DNA of 64,000 nt from Acetobacter musti (GTDB lineage: Bacteria; Pseudomonadota; Alphaproteobacteria; Acetobacterales; Acetobacteraceae): assembly GCF_011516835.1 (NCBI RefSeq), contig NZ_WOTB01000007.1, positions 1 to 64,000 of the forward strand. The letters run 5' to 3'. The notes beneath the pieces are model-generated. The model was not told the origin of the DNA and made no database searches. It saw only the letters and a program-made list of their open reading frames with translations. Made by a program: the position numbers and the translations under genes. Below, in pieces: positions 45,734-55,284 of this stretch. Position 1 is the stretch's first letter. Every line of letters starts with the position of its first letter.

Positions 45734-47023
45734 GTGACGGGGCGTGTTCATATTATTGGTGGCGGGCTGGCTGGTCTGTCTGCTGCCGTTGAGGTGGCGG
45801 GAAGTGGCCGGCATGTGATCGTGCATGAGGCCGGGCCGGTATGCGGTGGCCGCGCGCGTTCCTATGAGGACAGGAAGCTTGGTTGCCGGATCGACAACGG
45901 CAATCATTTGCTGCTCACGGCAAATCAGTCCGTTTTTCGTTATCTCGGTCTGATTGGTGCGCTGGATACGATGACCGGCCCGAACCGGCCGGTGTTCCCC
46001 TTTGTCGATCTGGCCGAGGGTGGGCGCTGGACGCTTGATCTCTCGGCCGGGCGCATTCCGTTCTGGGTTCTGAGTCCCCGCAGGCGCGTTCCGGGGATGC
46101 GGCTTGGCGAACTGGTCAGTCTGAAGCGGCTGATGGAAGCCGGTCCGGACCAGGTCGTTTCGGACTGTCTGCTGCCCGGCCCGTTCGCCCGCCGGCTGCT
46201 CGATCCGTTTTCCATAGCGGCGCTGAACACGCCGAGCGACGAGGCAAGCGCCGCGCTGCTCGGACACGTTATCCGGGAATCGCTGGCGAAGGGCGGGCGC
46301 GCCTGTCTGCCGCAGTTTCCGAAAACCGGTCTTTCCGAAAGTCTCGTTGATCCGGCGCTGGCCCATCTTTCCGTGCTTAAATGCGAGGTTCGTACGGGGC
46401 GGCGTGTTGCGTCTATCGAGACGTCCGGAGGCCGGGTGTCGCGTCTGTGTTTTCCGGATGAGACCATCGATGTCGATGAACGGGACACCGTGATTCTCGC
46501 GGTGACGGCGCCGGTCGCTGCGTCTCTGCTGCAACAGGCCATTCCTGATTTTCGCGCTCCTGATGCGTTTGAAAGTATTCTGAACGCTCATTTTCGTCTG
46601 GAGAAGCGGCCGAGGGCTCTGGGTTCATTTGGTGAAGCGCGGTTTATGGGTGTGATCGGCGCGACGACTGAGTGGATTTTCCTCAGAGGTGATGTGGTTT
46701 CTGTGACAGTCAGCGCCGCGAACCGGTATGCGGAGCAGGATCCGGACCAGTTGCTGGCGTGTATCTGGGAGGAAGTCAGGCGGGCGCTTGATACGATGCT
46801 GGATGCGCCGCTCCCTGGAGAGCCAGCCGCGCAGCGTCTGGTGTGGGAGAAGCGGGCGACCTTCGCGGCGACTCCCGAGCAGTTACGCCGGCGTCCCGGC
46901 GCCCGGACGCCGCTTGCGAATCTTGCGCTGGCCGGTGACTGGACGGCGACTGGTCTGCCGGCGACGATTGATGGCGCTGTACAGTCGGGCGTTGAAGCTG
47001 TGCGTACTCTGGGGCTGCGCTGA
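45734..47023 (+). CDS. hpnE: Hydroxysqualene dehydroxylase HpnE
   Basis: A 429-residue FAD-dependent amine-oxidase-fold enzyme that reduces hydroxysqualene to squalene. The dinucleotide motif is HIIGGGLAGLSAAVEV, followed by GGRARSYED and the C-terminal FAD contact LALAGDWTATGLPATIDGAV. Start is a GTG, 5 bases after hpnD. In many hopanoid clusters the next gene is squalene-hopene cyclase (shc/hpnF); here hpnG follows after 225 bases and no cyclase is present. Confidence 0.93.
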   Translation: MTGRVHIIGGGLAGLSAAVEVAGSGRHVIVHEAGPVCGGRARSYEDRKLGCRIDNGNHLLLTANQSVFRYLGLIGALDTMTGPNRPVFPFVDLAEGGRWTLDLSAGRIPFWVLSPRRRVPGMRLGELVSLKRLMEAGPDQVVSDCLLPGPFARRLLDPFSIAALNTPSDEASAALLGHVIRESLAKGGRACLPQFPKTGLSESLVDPALAHLSVLKCEVRTGRRVASIETSGGRVSRLCFPDETIDVDERDTVILAVTAPVAASLLQQAIPDFRAPDAFESILNAHFRLEKRPRALGSFGEARFMGVIGATTEWIFLRGDVVSVTVSAANRYAEQDPDQLLACIWEEVRRALDTMLDAPLPGEPAAQRLVWEKRATFAATPEQLRRRPGARTPLANLALAGDWTATGLPATIDGAVQSGVEAVRTLGLR

Positions 47024-47248
47024 AGACTGCTGCTTGGTGATGAGCGTGCTGGCGGCGCAGGTTTCGGTCCTTTGCCAGTGTCGTCCTTGTCGGCGTTGTT
47101 CCTGCGCTGTCTCCGGTGGCGGCGTGGCTGTGTATCTGCGGCAAATTTGTGCTGAATCCGCTGCTTACGCCTTTGTTTTCCGCCGCCTGGCGTGATCCGG
47201 TGCAAGGCAATATACGTGAAGTAAGTTTTGTTTTCTGAAGAGCGGGTG

Positions 47249-47923
47249 ATGACGGCGGACTGTGAAAAACAGGAAATGGGTTTCCTTGTGGGTCTCAGGG
47301 CTGAGGCCGAATTGTTGCGGAAGTTCTGGCCCGACTCTCCGATCGCGGTCAGCGGCGCTACCCGGGAAGGGGCTGAGCGGGGGGCGGGCCGCCTGATTGC
47401 CTGTGGCGTCCGGAATCTGGTGTCCTTTGGACTTGCTGCCGGCCTGGACCCGGCTCTGAAACCGGGGGACATTGTTATTCCGGATGTCGTCATGGTGGAG
47501 AAGACGCTCTGCCCCTGCGATCCTGCATTGCGGCGCCGGCTCGGTGCGACGCCTGGCGAGGTCATTGCCGGGGCTCTTCTTCACAGTGATTCAGTTGTCC
47601 TGGACGCTGAGGCCAAACAGCTTCTGGCGTATGAAAGCGGTTGCTGCGCGCTGGATATGGAAAGCGGTTTTGTGGCCCAGGCGGCCCGGCAGCATGGCAG
47701 ATCCTTTGCGGTTCTGCGTGCCATCTGTGATCCGGGTTCACGCACGCTGCCGGCTGCGGCCGGTATTGCCCTGTCTCCTGATGGCGGCGTGAAAACCGGA
47801 TTGCTGTTGCGATCATTACTTCGGGACCCTGGTCAGATTGGTGGTCTGATCGGTCTGGGTATTGATGCTTTTAAAGCGCGTCGCGCTATGAACCGGTTCC
47901 TGGAAGCTCATTGTCGATTCTGA
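47249..47923 (+). CDS. hpnG: Hopanoid-associated phosphorylase HpnG
   Basis: A 224-residue nucleoside-phosphorylase-like protein (VGLRAEAELL, SFGLAAGLDPALKPGDIVIPD, CCALDMESGFVAQAARQHG). HpnG removes adenine from adenosylhopane to give a phosphoribosyl hopane, the step after HpnH. The ATG at 47249 is preferred over an in-frame TTG at 47228. Its presence implies elongated C35 hopanoids; hpnH and shc are not in the window. Confidence 0.9.
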   Translation: MTADCEKQEMGFLVGLRAEAELLRKFWPDSPIAVSGATREGAERGAGRLIACGVRNLVSFGLAAGLDPALKPGDIVIPDVVMVEKTLCPCDPALRRRLGATPGEVIAGALLHSDSVVLDAEAKQLLAYESGCCALDMESGFVAQAARQHGRSFAVLRAICDPGSRTLPAAAGIALSPDGGVKTGLLLRSLLRDPGQIGGLIGLGIDAFKARRAMNRFLEAHCRF

Positions 47924-48304
47924 ATGGCAATGTAAATTTTCCTGACGGCACCGTATCCCGATTGATGTAACTCTCTGATATGTTTTTGATTTCTGAATGG
48001 AGAAATGAAATATTGAGGTAGATAAAAGATATCGGGAAGGTGTTCCGGGGTGGGTTACCTGCTGTTTTAATGTCTGATTAAAGTGTTTTTCTATGCGGAT
48101 AATGTGTGCCGGACAGACAGTTCATTCATGGACTGCATGTGCTGAGCCAGACCCGGGACAGGGAAGATTTTTTTAAGATATTCCTGGGAGGCATCAAAAC
48201 ATAATGCCGGGGGCTTATGGTGAACTGTCCGCTCCTGGCGGAAAGCCGTACATAACAGGATGAGGCAGAGATTATCTGATGTGCTGCCGGTGATGAGGAT
48301 CTGA
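47924..48304. other. AT-rich intergenic region
   Basis: 381 bases between hpnG and the GT2 gene, clearly more AT-rich than the surroundings (for example GAAATATTGAGGTAGATAAAAGATATC near 48006, quoted in part). No credible gene. It probably carries the GT2 promoter; no specific site can be named. Confidence 0.45.
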
Positions 48305-50821
48305 ATGAGCGCTTCACAGTTAACCGGACGGCGTCTGACCCGGTTCGTGGGTTATTTCGACAGTATTGAAGGGTCTCAGCTGAAAGGATGGGCGTGTAAT
48401 CTTGCGTTGCCGCGTGAGCCCGTCAGGCTTCATGTTCTGGTCGATGAACAGGAGGTTGGTGTCGCTGTCTGCGATCTGCCGCGTGCTGATGTTCAGGCCA
48501 CTCTGGGGATCATGACCGCCCGGCTTGGGTTTGTGTTCGATATTCCGAAGGCTTTTATTGATGGAAAAGAGCACCGGATCGGTCTGCGTTTTCCTGATCG
48601 GTCCATAGTCCCGTCTCTGGCGCAGCAGGACGGATCGCTGCATGAGGAGGATATGGCGGTCGTTCTGACGCCTCGTTACGTTTATGAATCATTTTTTGAC
48701 GGTATAAAAAACGGGGCGCTCTGCGGCTGGGTTCAGCGTGTGGACCCGGTCAGCGGCGCGAGAGACGGTAACTGTGAAATAGCGATCTTTATCGACGACG
48801 TGCCATTCGTTCAGGTTCATGCGAAACGGTTTCGTGGCGACGTTATGAAAGCGGCCGGCGGAGACCCTTACTGCGGCTTTCAGGTTTCGCTTCCGCAGGT
48901 GCTCAGCAGCTATGGAGCCCGTACGATACGTGTTGTCATTGTTGACGCGGATATCGACGTTCAGGGCAGTCCGGTTACGACGGCGTTTGTGGGGCATGAG
49001 CTCGAAGGGCGTTTGCGGACTCTTGGTGACACGGTTGAGCATCTTTACAAAGAAATTGCTTCTCTGCGTGGAAAGATTGCCGACCTTTTGCCGTCGCAGA
49101 AATACGGGCTTGATAGCTACGACAGCTGGGCAAAGCGATATTTCCCGAATTTACGGGCGCGGATTGCGGAACGCCGGCGTGAGACGGGTGGCTTATCGCC
49201 GGAGACACAGCCTCTGGTGAGCGTTATCTGTCCTACTTACAAGCCGGATATTACGGATTTCATGGCTGCCGTTGATTCTGTGGCAGCCCAGACATGGACT
49301 AACTGGGAACTGATCGTCGTCGATGACGGTGGTAAATCTCTGGAGGTGGCTGCGCGCCTGGCTGAGTACAGCCGCAGAGATCCGCGGATAAGCCTGATCA
49401 GGCTCAGAAAAAATGCCGGTATCTCAGAGGCGACCAATGCCGGCATTAAGGCAGCCAGAGGCGAGTGGATTCTGTTTTTCGATCATGATGATCTTCTCGT
49501 CGATGTAGCCATTGAGGCTATGCTGCAGGGGGCACGCGATACCGACGCGCTGGTCATCTATTCTGATGAGGATAAAATAGATCCATCCGGGTATCTGCAG
49601 GAACCTCATTTTAAGCCGGATTTTGATTACCGTTATTTGCTTGGATGTAATTATATCTGTCATCTGACCATGGTGCGGTCGGATGTTGTCCGCCTCGCCG
49701 GTGATCTGAGAGCGCAGTATGACGGGGCGCAGGATCATGATTTCCTGTTGCGGCTTACTGAAATTGTGCCACGCGAGCGTTTTCTGCATATTCCTGAAGT
49801 GCTTTATCACTGGCGGAAGACGGCGAATTCAACGGCGACGACGCTGGCCAATAAGGAATACGCGACGGATGCGGGTGTCCGGTGTGTCTCCGATCATCTG
49901 AAGCGCGTGGGGTATAACGCCACTGTTTCTGCGATAAATGGTGTCACGCTATATAATGTTCAGTGGTCTCTTCCACGCTCTCCTCATGTTTCGATTATTA
50001 TTCCCTTTAAAGATCAGGTGAAAACAACAAAGGAATGTGTATCCCGTCTGCTCTCGAAAACCGGATATGAATCATTTGATATTGTTCTTGTTGATAACTG
50101 GTCGACCGAAGAAGAGACACAGGCGTTTTGCCGGGATATCAGCCGGGACCCGCGTGTGCGGGTTCTCAGTGTCAAAGAACAGTTTAATTATTCTCGCCTG
50201 AATAATCTGGCTACGGTCGATAACGAAGCTGAATTTTTTGTCTTTATGAACAACGATCTGTTTGTTCAGGATGAAAACTGGCTTGAAATCGCTGTGGCGG
50301 AAGCGCTTTCGGCTGATGATATCGGGGCTGTGGGCGGTAAGTTTCTTTATCCCAGCGGTCGGGTGCAGCACGCGGGGGTGGTTGTTCATCCCGATACGAT
50401 TGCCACCCACGTCCATCACGGTCTTTCCGCTGACGAATATGGCTATATGGGGCGGGCTCTGGTCAGTCATGAGGTGACGGCCGTGACGGCCGCGGCCATG
50501 CTGGTGAGAGCGGAAGCCTTTCGGGAAGTTGGCGGATTTGACGAGGTGAACCTCAAAGTCGCCTATAATGACGTGGATCTCTGTCTGAAACTTCGTGAAG
50601 CGGGATGGCGTATTATCCAGTGCAACAATTTCCGGGCGGTGCATTACGAGAGTTTTTCGCGGGGGAGTGATGAAACTCCTGCGAAGAAAGAGCGGCTTTA
50701 TGCGGAGTCTCAGTATATGCGTGACCGATGGGCGGAATCCCGTCTGTATCGGCATGATCCGGCATATTCACGTTATTTCTCTATTGATCAGAATTATTAC
50801 GATCTGGCGGACCCGGACTGA
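48305..50821 (+). CDS. Large GT2 glycosyltransferase with two catalytic domains
   Basis: An 838-residue soluble protein. Residues 1-300 form an N-terminal region of unclear fold containing two similar halves (KGWACNLALPREPVRLHVLVD and GALCGWVQRVDPVSG). Two GT-A domains follow: the first (about 305-500) with VSVICPTYKPDITD, LIVVDDGG and YSDEDKID; the second (about 560-770) with VSIIIPFKDQVKTT, IVLVDNWS, FMNNDLFVQDENW and a C-terminal YNDVDLCLKLREAGWR. Such tandem enzymes build polysaccharides by alternating linkages. Codons are noticeably AT-richer than in neighbouring genes. It stands alone; no wzx or wzy is nearby. Confidence 0.85.
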   Translation: MSASQLTGRRLTRFVGYFDSIEGSQLKGWACNLALPREPVRLHVLVDEQEVGVAVCDLPRADVQATLGIMTARLGFVFDIPKAFIDGKEHRIGLRFPDRSIVPSLAQQDGSLHEEDMAVVLTPRYVYESFFDGIKNGALCGWVQRVDPVSGARDGNCEIAIFIDDVPFVQVHAKRFRGDVMKAAGGDPYCGFQVSLPQVLSSYGARTIRVVIVDADIDVQGSPVTTAFVGHELEGRLRTLGDTVEHLYKEIASLRGKIADLLPSQKYGLDSYDSWAKRYFPNLRARIAERRRETGGLSPETQPLVSVICPTYKPDITDFMAAVDSVAAQTWTNWELIVVDDGGKSLEVAARLAEYSRRDPRISLIRLRKNAGISEATNAGIKAARGEWILFFDHDDLLVDVAIEAMLQGARDTDALVIYSDEDKIDPSGYLQEPHFKPDFDYRYLLGCNYICHLTMVRSDVVRLAGDLRAQYDGAQDHDFLLRLTEIVPRERFLHIPEVLYHWRKTANSTATTLANKEYATDAGVRCVSDHLKRVGYNATVSAINGVTLYNVQWSLPRSPHVSIIIPFKDQVKTTKECVSRLLSKTGYESFDIVLVDNWSTEEETQAFCRDISRDPRVRVLSVKEQFNYSRLNNLATVDNEAEFFVFMNNDLFVQDENWLEIAVAEALSADDIGAVGGKFLYPSGRVQHAGVVVHPDTIATHVHHGLSADEYGYMGRALVSHEVTAVTAAAMLVRAEAFREVGGFDEVNLKVAYNDVDLCLKLREAGWRIIQCNNFRAVHYESFSRGSDETPAKKERLYAESQYMRDRWAESRLYRHDPAYSRYFSIDQNYYDLADPD

Positions 50822-50828
50822 ATTTTCC

Positions 50829-50856
50829 GGACGATGTGATCGGGATCATATCGTCC
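50829..50856 (+). terminator. Long stem-loop after the GT2 gene
   Basis: GGACGATGTGATC at 50829-50841 pairs with GATCATATCGTCC at 50844-50856 over 13 bp with one G-U pair. It begins 8 bases after the GT2 stop. There is no T-run, so it may block exonucleases or act with Rho rather than terminate by itself. Confidence 0.5.
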
Positions 50857-51045
50857 GTCCCCTGATGCCGCTAACCTCATCTGAATGCCGGTGTCGTCAC
50901 TTAAGTGTTGCTTGAGGTGAAGGGGCCTGTCGGGTAGGGGTCTGGCTTCCTGTCCGGCAGTGTGTGCTTCGCCGTATGTGGTGTCGCGGCATGTTGCGGG
51001 GCGGTCGGGGCAGTGCCGGAGGCACGTAGTATCGGGGGAGCGTCC

Positions 51046-52314
51046 ATGGCAGGTGTCATTCTGACGCTGAACAGCGGCTCATCGAGTCTGAAATTTGCTC
51101 TGTATCAGCCACGTGACCAGGTCCGGCCTGAGCAGGGTGACTGCATCCTGCACGGCGCCATAGAGAGTTGCGAAGAAGGGGCACGATTCTCGGCGGTTGA
51201 TAAGACGGGTAAAGTTCTTGTCGATCAGTCGCTTCTGCCACGGACGAACGACGATGAGCATCCTCCGCACGGTGTCCGGATTGATGCGATCATGCCCTGC
51301 CTTGAGTGGATCGAAGGTCATCTCGGCGATGCACAGCTGAGTGCTGTCGGGCATCGCATTTTGCATGGGGGTTCCCGCTATCTGGGGCCGACACGACTGT
51401 CTCAGCAGGTTCTTGCGGACCTCGCGGATTTAATTCCTTTCGGGCCATTGCATCAGCCAGCCTGTCTGGCTCCGGCTTCGGTTCTGGCAAAGACGCGACC
51501 TGACCTTCCGCAGATTGCATGTTTTGACACCGCGTTCCATCAGTCGATGCCCGATGTTGCAAAGCGCCTTCCACTGCCGCGTCGCTACGATGACGCGGGG
51601 ATCAGGCGGTACGGTTTTCATGGTCTGTCTTATGCCTATATTGCAGGGCGCCTGTCTGAGATTGCGCCTGACATTGCGAACGGGCGGGTGATTGTGGCGC
51701 ATCTTGGCAATGGCGCCAGTCTTTGCGCTTTGCGGAATGGGGCCAGTGTGGAAACCACCATGAGTCTTACCGCGCTGGATGGTCTGGTTATGGGCACACG
51801 CAGCGGAGCCGTTGATCCGGGTGCGGTCATATATCTGGCACAGGCGGAGCGGCGCTCGCCCGATGAGATCGTGGATATTCTCTATCGGCAGTCAGGTCTG
51901 CTGGGTGTTTCAGGTGTTTCGTCTGATATGCGCGAATTGCGGGAGGCCGCTTCCGTGAATTCTGTCCGGCAGGCGCTTGAATTATTTACGTACCGTGTCG
52001 TTCAGCAGATCGGGGCGCTGACGGCTGTTCTGGGGGGGCTGGATGGTCTCGTCTTCACGGCGGGGATTGGTGAACATGACGCTGTGTTACGACGCGATAT
52101 CTGCGCCGCGCTCGGATGGCTTGGCGTCGTTCTGGATGAGGAGCGTAATGCGCGGGCGTTATCCGTTATCAGCGCGGATGACAGCAGAGTGAGAGTATTT
52201 GCAGAGCCGACAAATGAAAATCTGATGATCTGCAGAGCAGTCTGCAGTTGTCTCGGCCATTCTGGTCAGTCGCATACGGACGGCGATTTATCTACTGATA
52301 TCGGGAGTAAATGA
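51046..52314 (+). CDS. ackA: Acetate kinase
   Basis: A 422-residue acetate kinase interconverting acetate plus ATP and acetyl phosphate plus ADP. Signature motifs: [12 protein letters not shown] at the N-terminus, [23 protein letters not shown] and the late FTAGIGEHD with the catalytic loop. I chose the ATG at 51046, preceded by GGGGGAG; an open frame reaches back to 50962 but has no family similarity. The stop overlaps the phosphoketolase start (ATGA), forming the acetyl-phosphate branch ackA-xfp. Confidence 0.95.
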   Translation: MAGVILTLNSGSSSLKFALYQPRDQVRPEQGDCILHGAIESCEEGARFSAVDKTGKVLVDQSLLPRTNDDEHPPHGVRIDAIMPCLEWIEGHLGDAQLSAVGHRILHGGSRYLGPTRLSQQVLADLADLIPFGPLHQPACLAPASVLAKTRPDLPQIACFDTAFHQSMPDVAKRLPLPRRYDDAGIRRYGFHGLSYAYIAGRLSEIAPDIANGRVIVAHLGNGASLCALRNGASVETTMSLTALDGLVMGTRSGAVDPGAVIYLAQAERRSPDEIVDILYRQSGLLGVSGVSSDMRELREAASVNSVRQALELFTYRVVQQIGALTAVLGGLDGLVFTAGIGEHDAVLRRDICAALGWLGVVLDEERNARALSVISADDSRVRVFAEPTNENLMICRAVCSCLGHSGQSHTDGDLSTDIGSK

Positions 52315-54707
52315 TAATGTCCCAGCAACAGGGAATCGTCACATCCGGTCATAAAAATATCCTGTCTGAACAGGATCTGGCTCTTTTTGACCGCTGGTGG
52401 CGCGCCGCAAATTATTTGTCTGTGGGGCAGATTTATCTTCTTTCCAACCCTCTGCTTCGTGAACCTCTGAAACTCGAACATACGAAACCGCGTCTTCTGG
52501 GGCACTGGGGCACGACGCCTGGTATTAATTTTATCTGGCTGCATCTGAATCGTTTAATAAAGAAATCTGATCAGGATATATTGTTTATTGCGGGTCCGGG
52601 GCATGGCGCGCCGGGTGTGGTTGCAAGCACCTGGCTGGAAGGGACCTATTCCGAATATTTTCCTGATATAACACAGGATGAAACAGGGATTTGCCGCCTG
52701 TTCAAGCAGTTTTCTTTTCCTGGCGGTATTCCCAGCCATGCTGCCGCGACCACGCCGGGTTCCATCCATGAGGGCGGCGAGCTGGGTTATTCGCTCTCAC
52801 ATGCCTATGGCGCTGCTTTCGATAATCCGGATCTGATTGTGGCCTGTGTCATTGGTGACGGAGAGGCGGAGACCGGTCCGCTGGCAACTTCGTGGCATTC
52901 TAACAAGTTTCTTGATCCGGTTCGTGACGGGGCTGTTCTTCCGATCCTTCACCTGAACGGCTACAAGATCGCCAATCCCACCGTGCTGGCCAGAATTCCG
53001 CATGATGAACTTGAGGCGCTTCTGCGGGGGTACGGTCATGTGCCCATTTTCGTGGAAGGTGATGATCCTGTTCTCGTCCATCAGGCGATGGCCGCGGCGA
53101 TGGACGAAGCGTTCAGATTAATCCGGTCCATTCAGAATGAGGCGCGGTCGGGCGGTATGGCGGGCGCTATGCCGGTCTGGCCAGTGATCGTGATGAAAAC
53201 ACCCAAAGGCTGGACGGGTCCTAAAACTGTCGACGGGCTCAGGACTGAGGGATACTGGCGGTCGCATCAGGTGCCGGTGTCTGATCTTGCGAAAGGAGAT
53301 CATCTCGCAATTCTTGAGCGCTGGATGCGATCTTACCGGCCGGAGGAGCTGTTTGACGAAGCGGGGCGTCCGCATTCTGACATCCTGGCGCTCGCGCCGG
53401 CTGGTCGTAAGCGTATGAGTGCTTCGGCCCATGCGAATGGCGGTCTGCTGAGGCGGCCGTTACGTTTGCCGGATTTTTCGCAATATGGACTGGATGTCTC
53501 TGCGCCCGGACAGCTGGTCGGTGAATCGACCCGTGTTCTGGCTGTCTGGCTCCGGGATGTCATGAAGGCCAATCTTGATCAGGCGAATTTCAGAGTTCTT
53601 TCTCCGGACGAAAACAATTCAAATCGCCTTAATGCTGTGCTGGATGCGACGAACCGGGCCTGGGAGGCGACGCGTTACGATTATGACGACCATCTTGCCC
53701 CGGACGGGCGGGTGATGGAGATTCTCAGTGAGCACACCTGTCAGGGCTGGCTTGAAGGTTATCTTCTGACCGGGCGGCATGGGCTGTTTTCATGCTATGA
53801 AGCCTTTGTTCACATCGTTGACTCCATGGTCAATCAACATGCGAAATGGCTGAAAACTTCGAAGGATGTTCCCTGGCGGCAGCCGATTTCATCACTTAAT
53901 TACCTGATTACGTCGCATGTGTGGCGACAGGATCATAACGGGTTCAGCCATCAGGATCCTGGTTTTCTGGATCACGTGGCAAACAAAAAAGGCGAGATTT
54001 CCAGAATTTATCTGCCGCCGGATGCCAACACACTGCTTTGCACGGCAGACGCATGTCTGCGTGCCCGTGACACGCTGAACGTGATTGTTGCGGGAAAGCA
54101 GCCGGAACTGCAGTGGCTCGATATGGAATCCGCTATTGCGCATTGCAGTAAAGGTCTGGGGATCTGGGACTGGGCCAGTAATGACAAAGGGGAAATACCG
54201 GACGCTGTTGTTGCGTGCGCCGGTGATGTGCCGACGCTGGAGGCTCTCGCCGCTGTTAAGCTGCTGCGTGAACATATCCCGGATGTGAAGCTGAGATTTG
54301 TCAATGTTGTCGATCTGATGAAGCTGCAGTTGCCGGAACAGCATCCTCACGGATTGCCGGATGATATTTTTGATGCGTTATTTACGACTGATCGGCCGGT
54401 GATCTTTGCCTTTCATGGATATCCGTCTCTGGTGCATCGCCTTATTTACAAACGTTCCAATGCGGTGAATTTTCATGTTCATGGATATCAGGACGAGGGC
54501 ACAACGACGACGCCATTCGACATGACCGTTCTCAATGAACTTGATCGTTTTCATCTGGTTATGAATATTGTCCGGCGGGTGCCTCGCCTGGCGGTTCATG
54601 CTGCATATGTTCAGGATGCCGTCAGCGATAAGCTCGTTGCCCACAAGCGATATATCCATATGTACGGCGAAGATATGCCGGAGATTCGTGACTGGACGTG
54701 GTCCTGA
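52311..54707 (+). CDS. xfp: Phosphoketolase (xylulose-5-phosphate/fructose-6-phosphate)
   Basis: A 798-residue thiamine-diphosphate enzyme that cleaves xylulose 5-phosphate or fructose 6-phosphate with phosphate to acetyl phosphate and a triose or tetrose phosphate. Family marks: [21 protein letters not shown], the ThDP-binding [35 protein letters not shown] and SYEAF-like [12 protein letters not shown]. The ATG overlaps the ackA stop; a second ATG two codons on (52317) is equally possible. With AckA it gives ATP plus acetate from sugar phosphates. Codon use is AT-richer than in the upstream hopanoid genes. Confidence 0.95.
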   Translation: MIMSQQQGIVTSGHKNILSEQDLALFDRWWRAANYLSVGQIYLLSNPLLREPLKLEHTKPRLLGHWGTTPGINFIWLHLNRLIKKSDQDILFIAGPGHGAPGVVASTWLEGTYSEYFPDITQDETGICRLFKQFSFPGGIPSHAAATTPGSIHEGGELGYSLSHAYGAAFDNPDLIVACVIGDGEAETGPLATSWHSNKFLDPVRDGAVLPILHLNGYKIANPTVLARIPHDELEALLRGYGHVPIFVEGDDPVLVHQAMAAAMDEAFRLIRSIQNEARSGGMAGAMPVWPVIVMKTPKGWTGPKTVDGLRTEGYWRSHQVPVSDLAKGDHLAILERWMRSYRPEELFDEAGRPHSDILALAPAGRKRMSASAHANGGLLRRPLRLPDFSQYGLDVSAPGQLVGESTRVLAVWLRDVMKANLDQANFRVLSPDENNSNRLNAVLDATNRAWEATRYDYDDHLAPDGRVMEILSEHTCQGWLEGYLLTGRHGLFSCYEAFVHIVDSMVNQHAKWLKTSKDVPWRQPISSLNYLITSHVWRQDHNGFSHQDPGFLDHVANKKGEISRIYLPPDANTLLCTADACLRARDTLNVIVAGKQPELQWLDMESAIAHCSKGLGIWDWASNDKGEIPDAVVACAGDVPTLEALAAVKLLREHIPDVKLRFVNVVDLMKLQLPEQHPHGLPDDIFDALFTTDRPVIFAFHGYPSLVHRLIYKRSNAVNFHVHGYQDEGTTTTPFDMTVLNELDRFHLVMNIVRRVPRLAVHAAYVQDAVSDKLVAHKRYIHMYGEDMPEIRDWTWS

Positions 54708-54881
54708 ATCGTTATCCGGTAACCGGTTTTGTCTGTCTGGGCGAGAGCCGGATTGTTCAGGCTTTTCGGGGTAGCGTTTTGTCGAACCGGGTTGGTGAGA
54801 ACCGTAGCGGGTGATTCTGATTTATCACTGAGTGCGGGTCTGGAGGCTGGCACGGACAGCGGTTTTTGGGACGGTTTCCTG

Positions 54882-55146
54882 GAAGCTGTTTCAAAAGCCG
54901 TATATGTATAAAAATTCTTATAAAAACTGATGATGTTGTGATTTTTTGAGTTCTGATCACCTGCCTACTTCAGCCGGGATCAAAGGCTACTTATTGATAA
55001 ACCTTTGATAAAAAACAATAAAAGTTTTTGGGTGCCGCCTTTTTTCAAAAAGGCGGTGTCTTCTGAATCTTTTTGAAAAAAGCTTCGCCAAAACTTCTTT
55101 TATAATTAAGCGGAGGTTTTACAGGCAGACTGTTTGAAACAGTCTT
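54882..55146 (+). mobile_element. Family-A MITE-like element, copy 4
   Basis: 265 bp with ends GAAGCTGTTTCAAAAGC and TGTTTGAAACAGTCTT, and the same interior order as copies 2 and 3 (ATAAAAAACAATAAAAG, CCGCCTTTTTTCAAAAAGGCGG, then a GAATCTTTTTGAAAAAAGCTTC hairpin with one mismatch). It lies in the 577-bp gap between convergent xfp and the threonine aldolase gene, where GC skew appears to change sign. Confidence 0.75.
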
Positions 55147-55248
55147 TTAGTGTCGATCAGAGGCCAGGATGAGCTTTCGAAAGCGTGTCGCCTGTGAAAG
55201 AGCGTTCGACGACCTGCCACCAGGGAGGGGGCAGGAAGTCTTATTTCG

Positions 55249-55282
55249 TCTGGCGCAGCGATCTGCAAATTGCTGCGCCAGA
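55249..55282 (-). terminator. Stem-loop after the threonine aldolase gene
   Basis: TCTGGCGCAGC at 55249-55259 and GCTGCGCCAGA at 55272-55282 form a perfect 11-bp stem around a 12-base loop, two bases beyond the aldolase stop codon. No T-run follows, so termination may be Rho-assisted or bidirectional between convergent genes. Confidence 0.5.
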
Positions 55283-55284
55283 TA

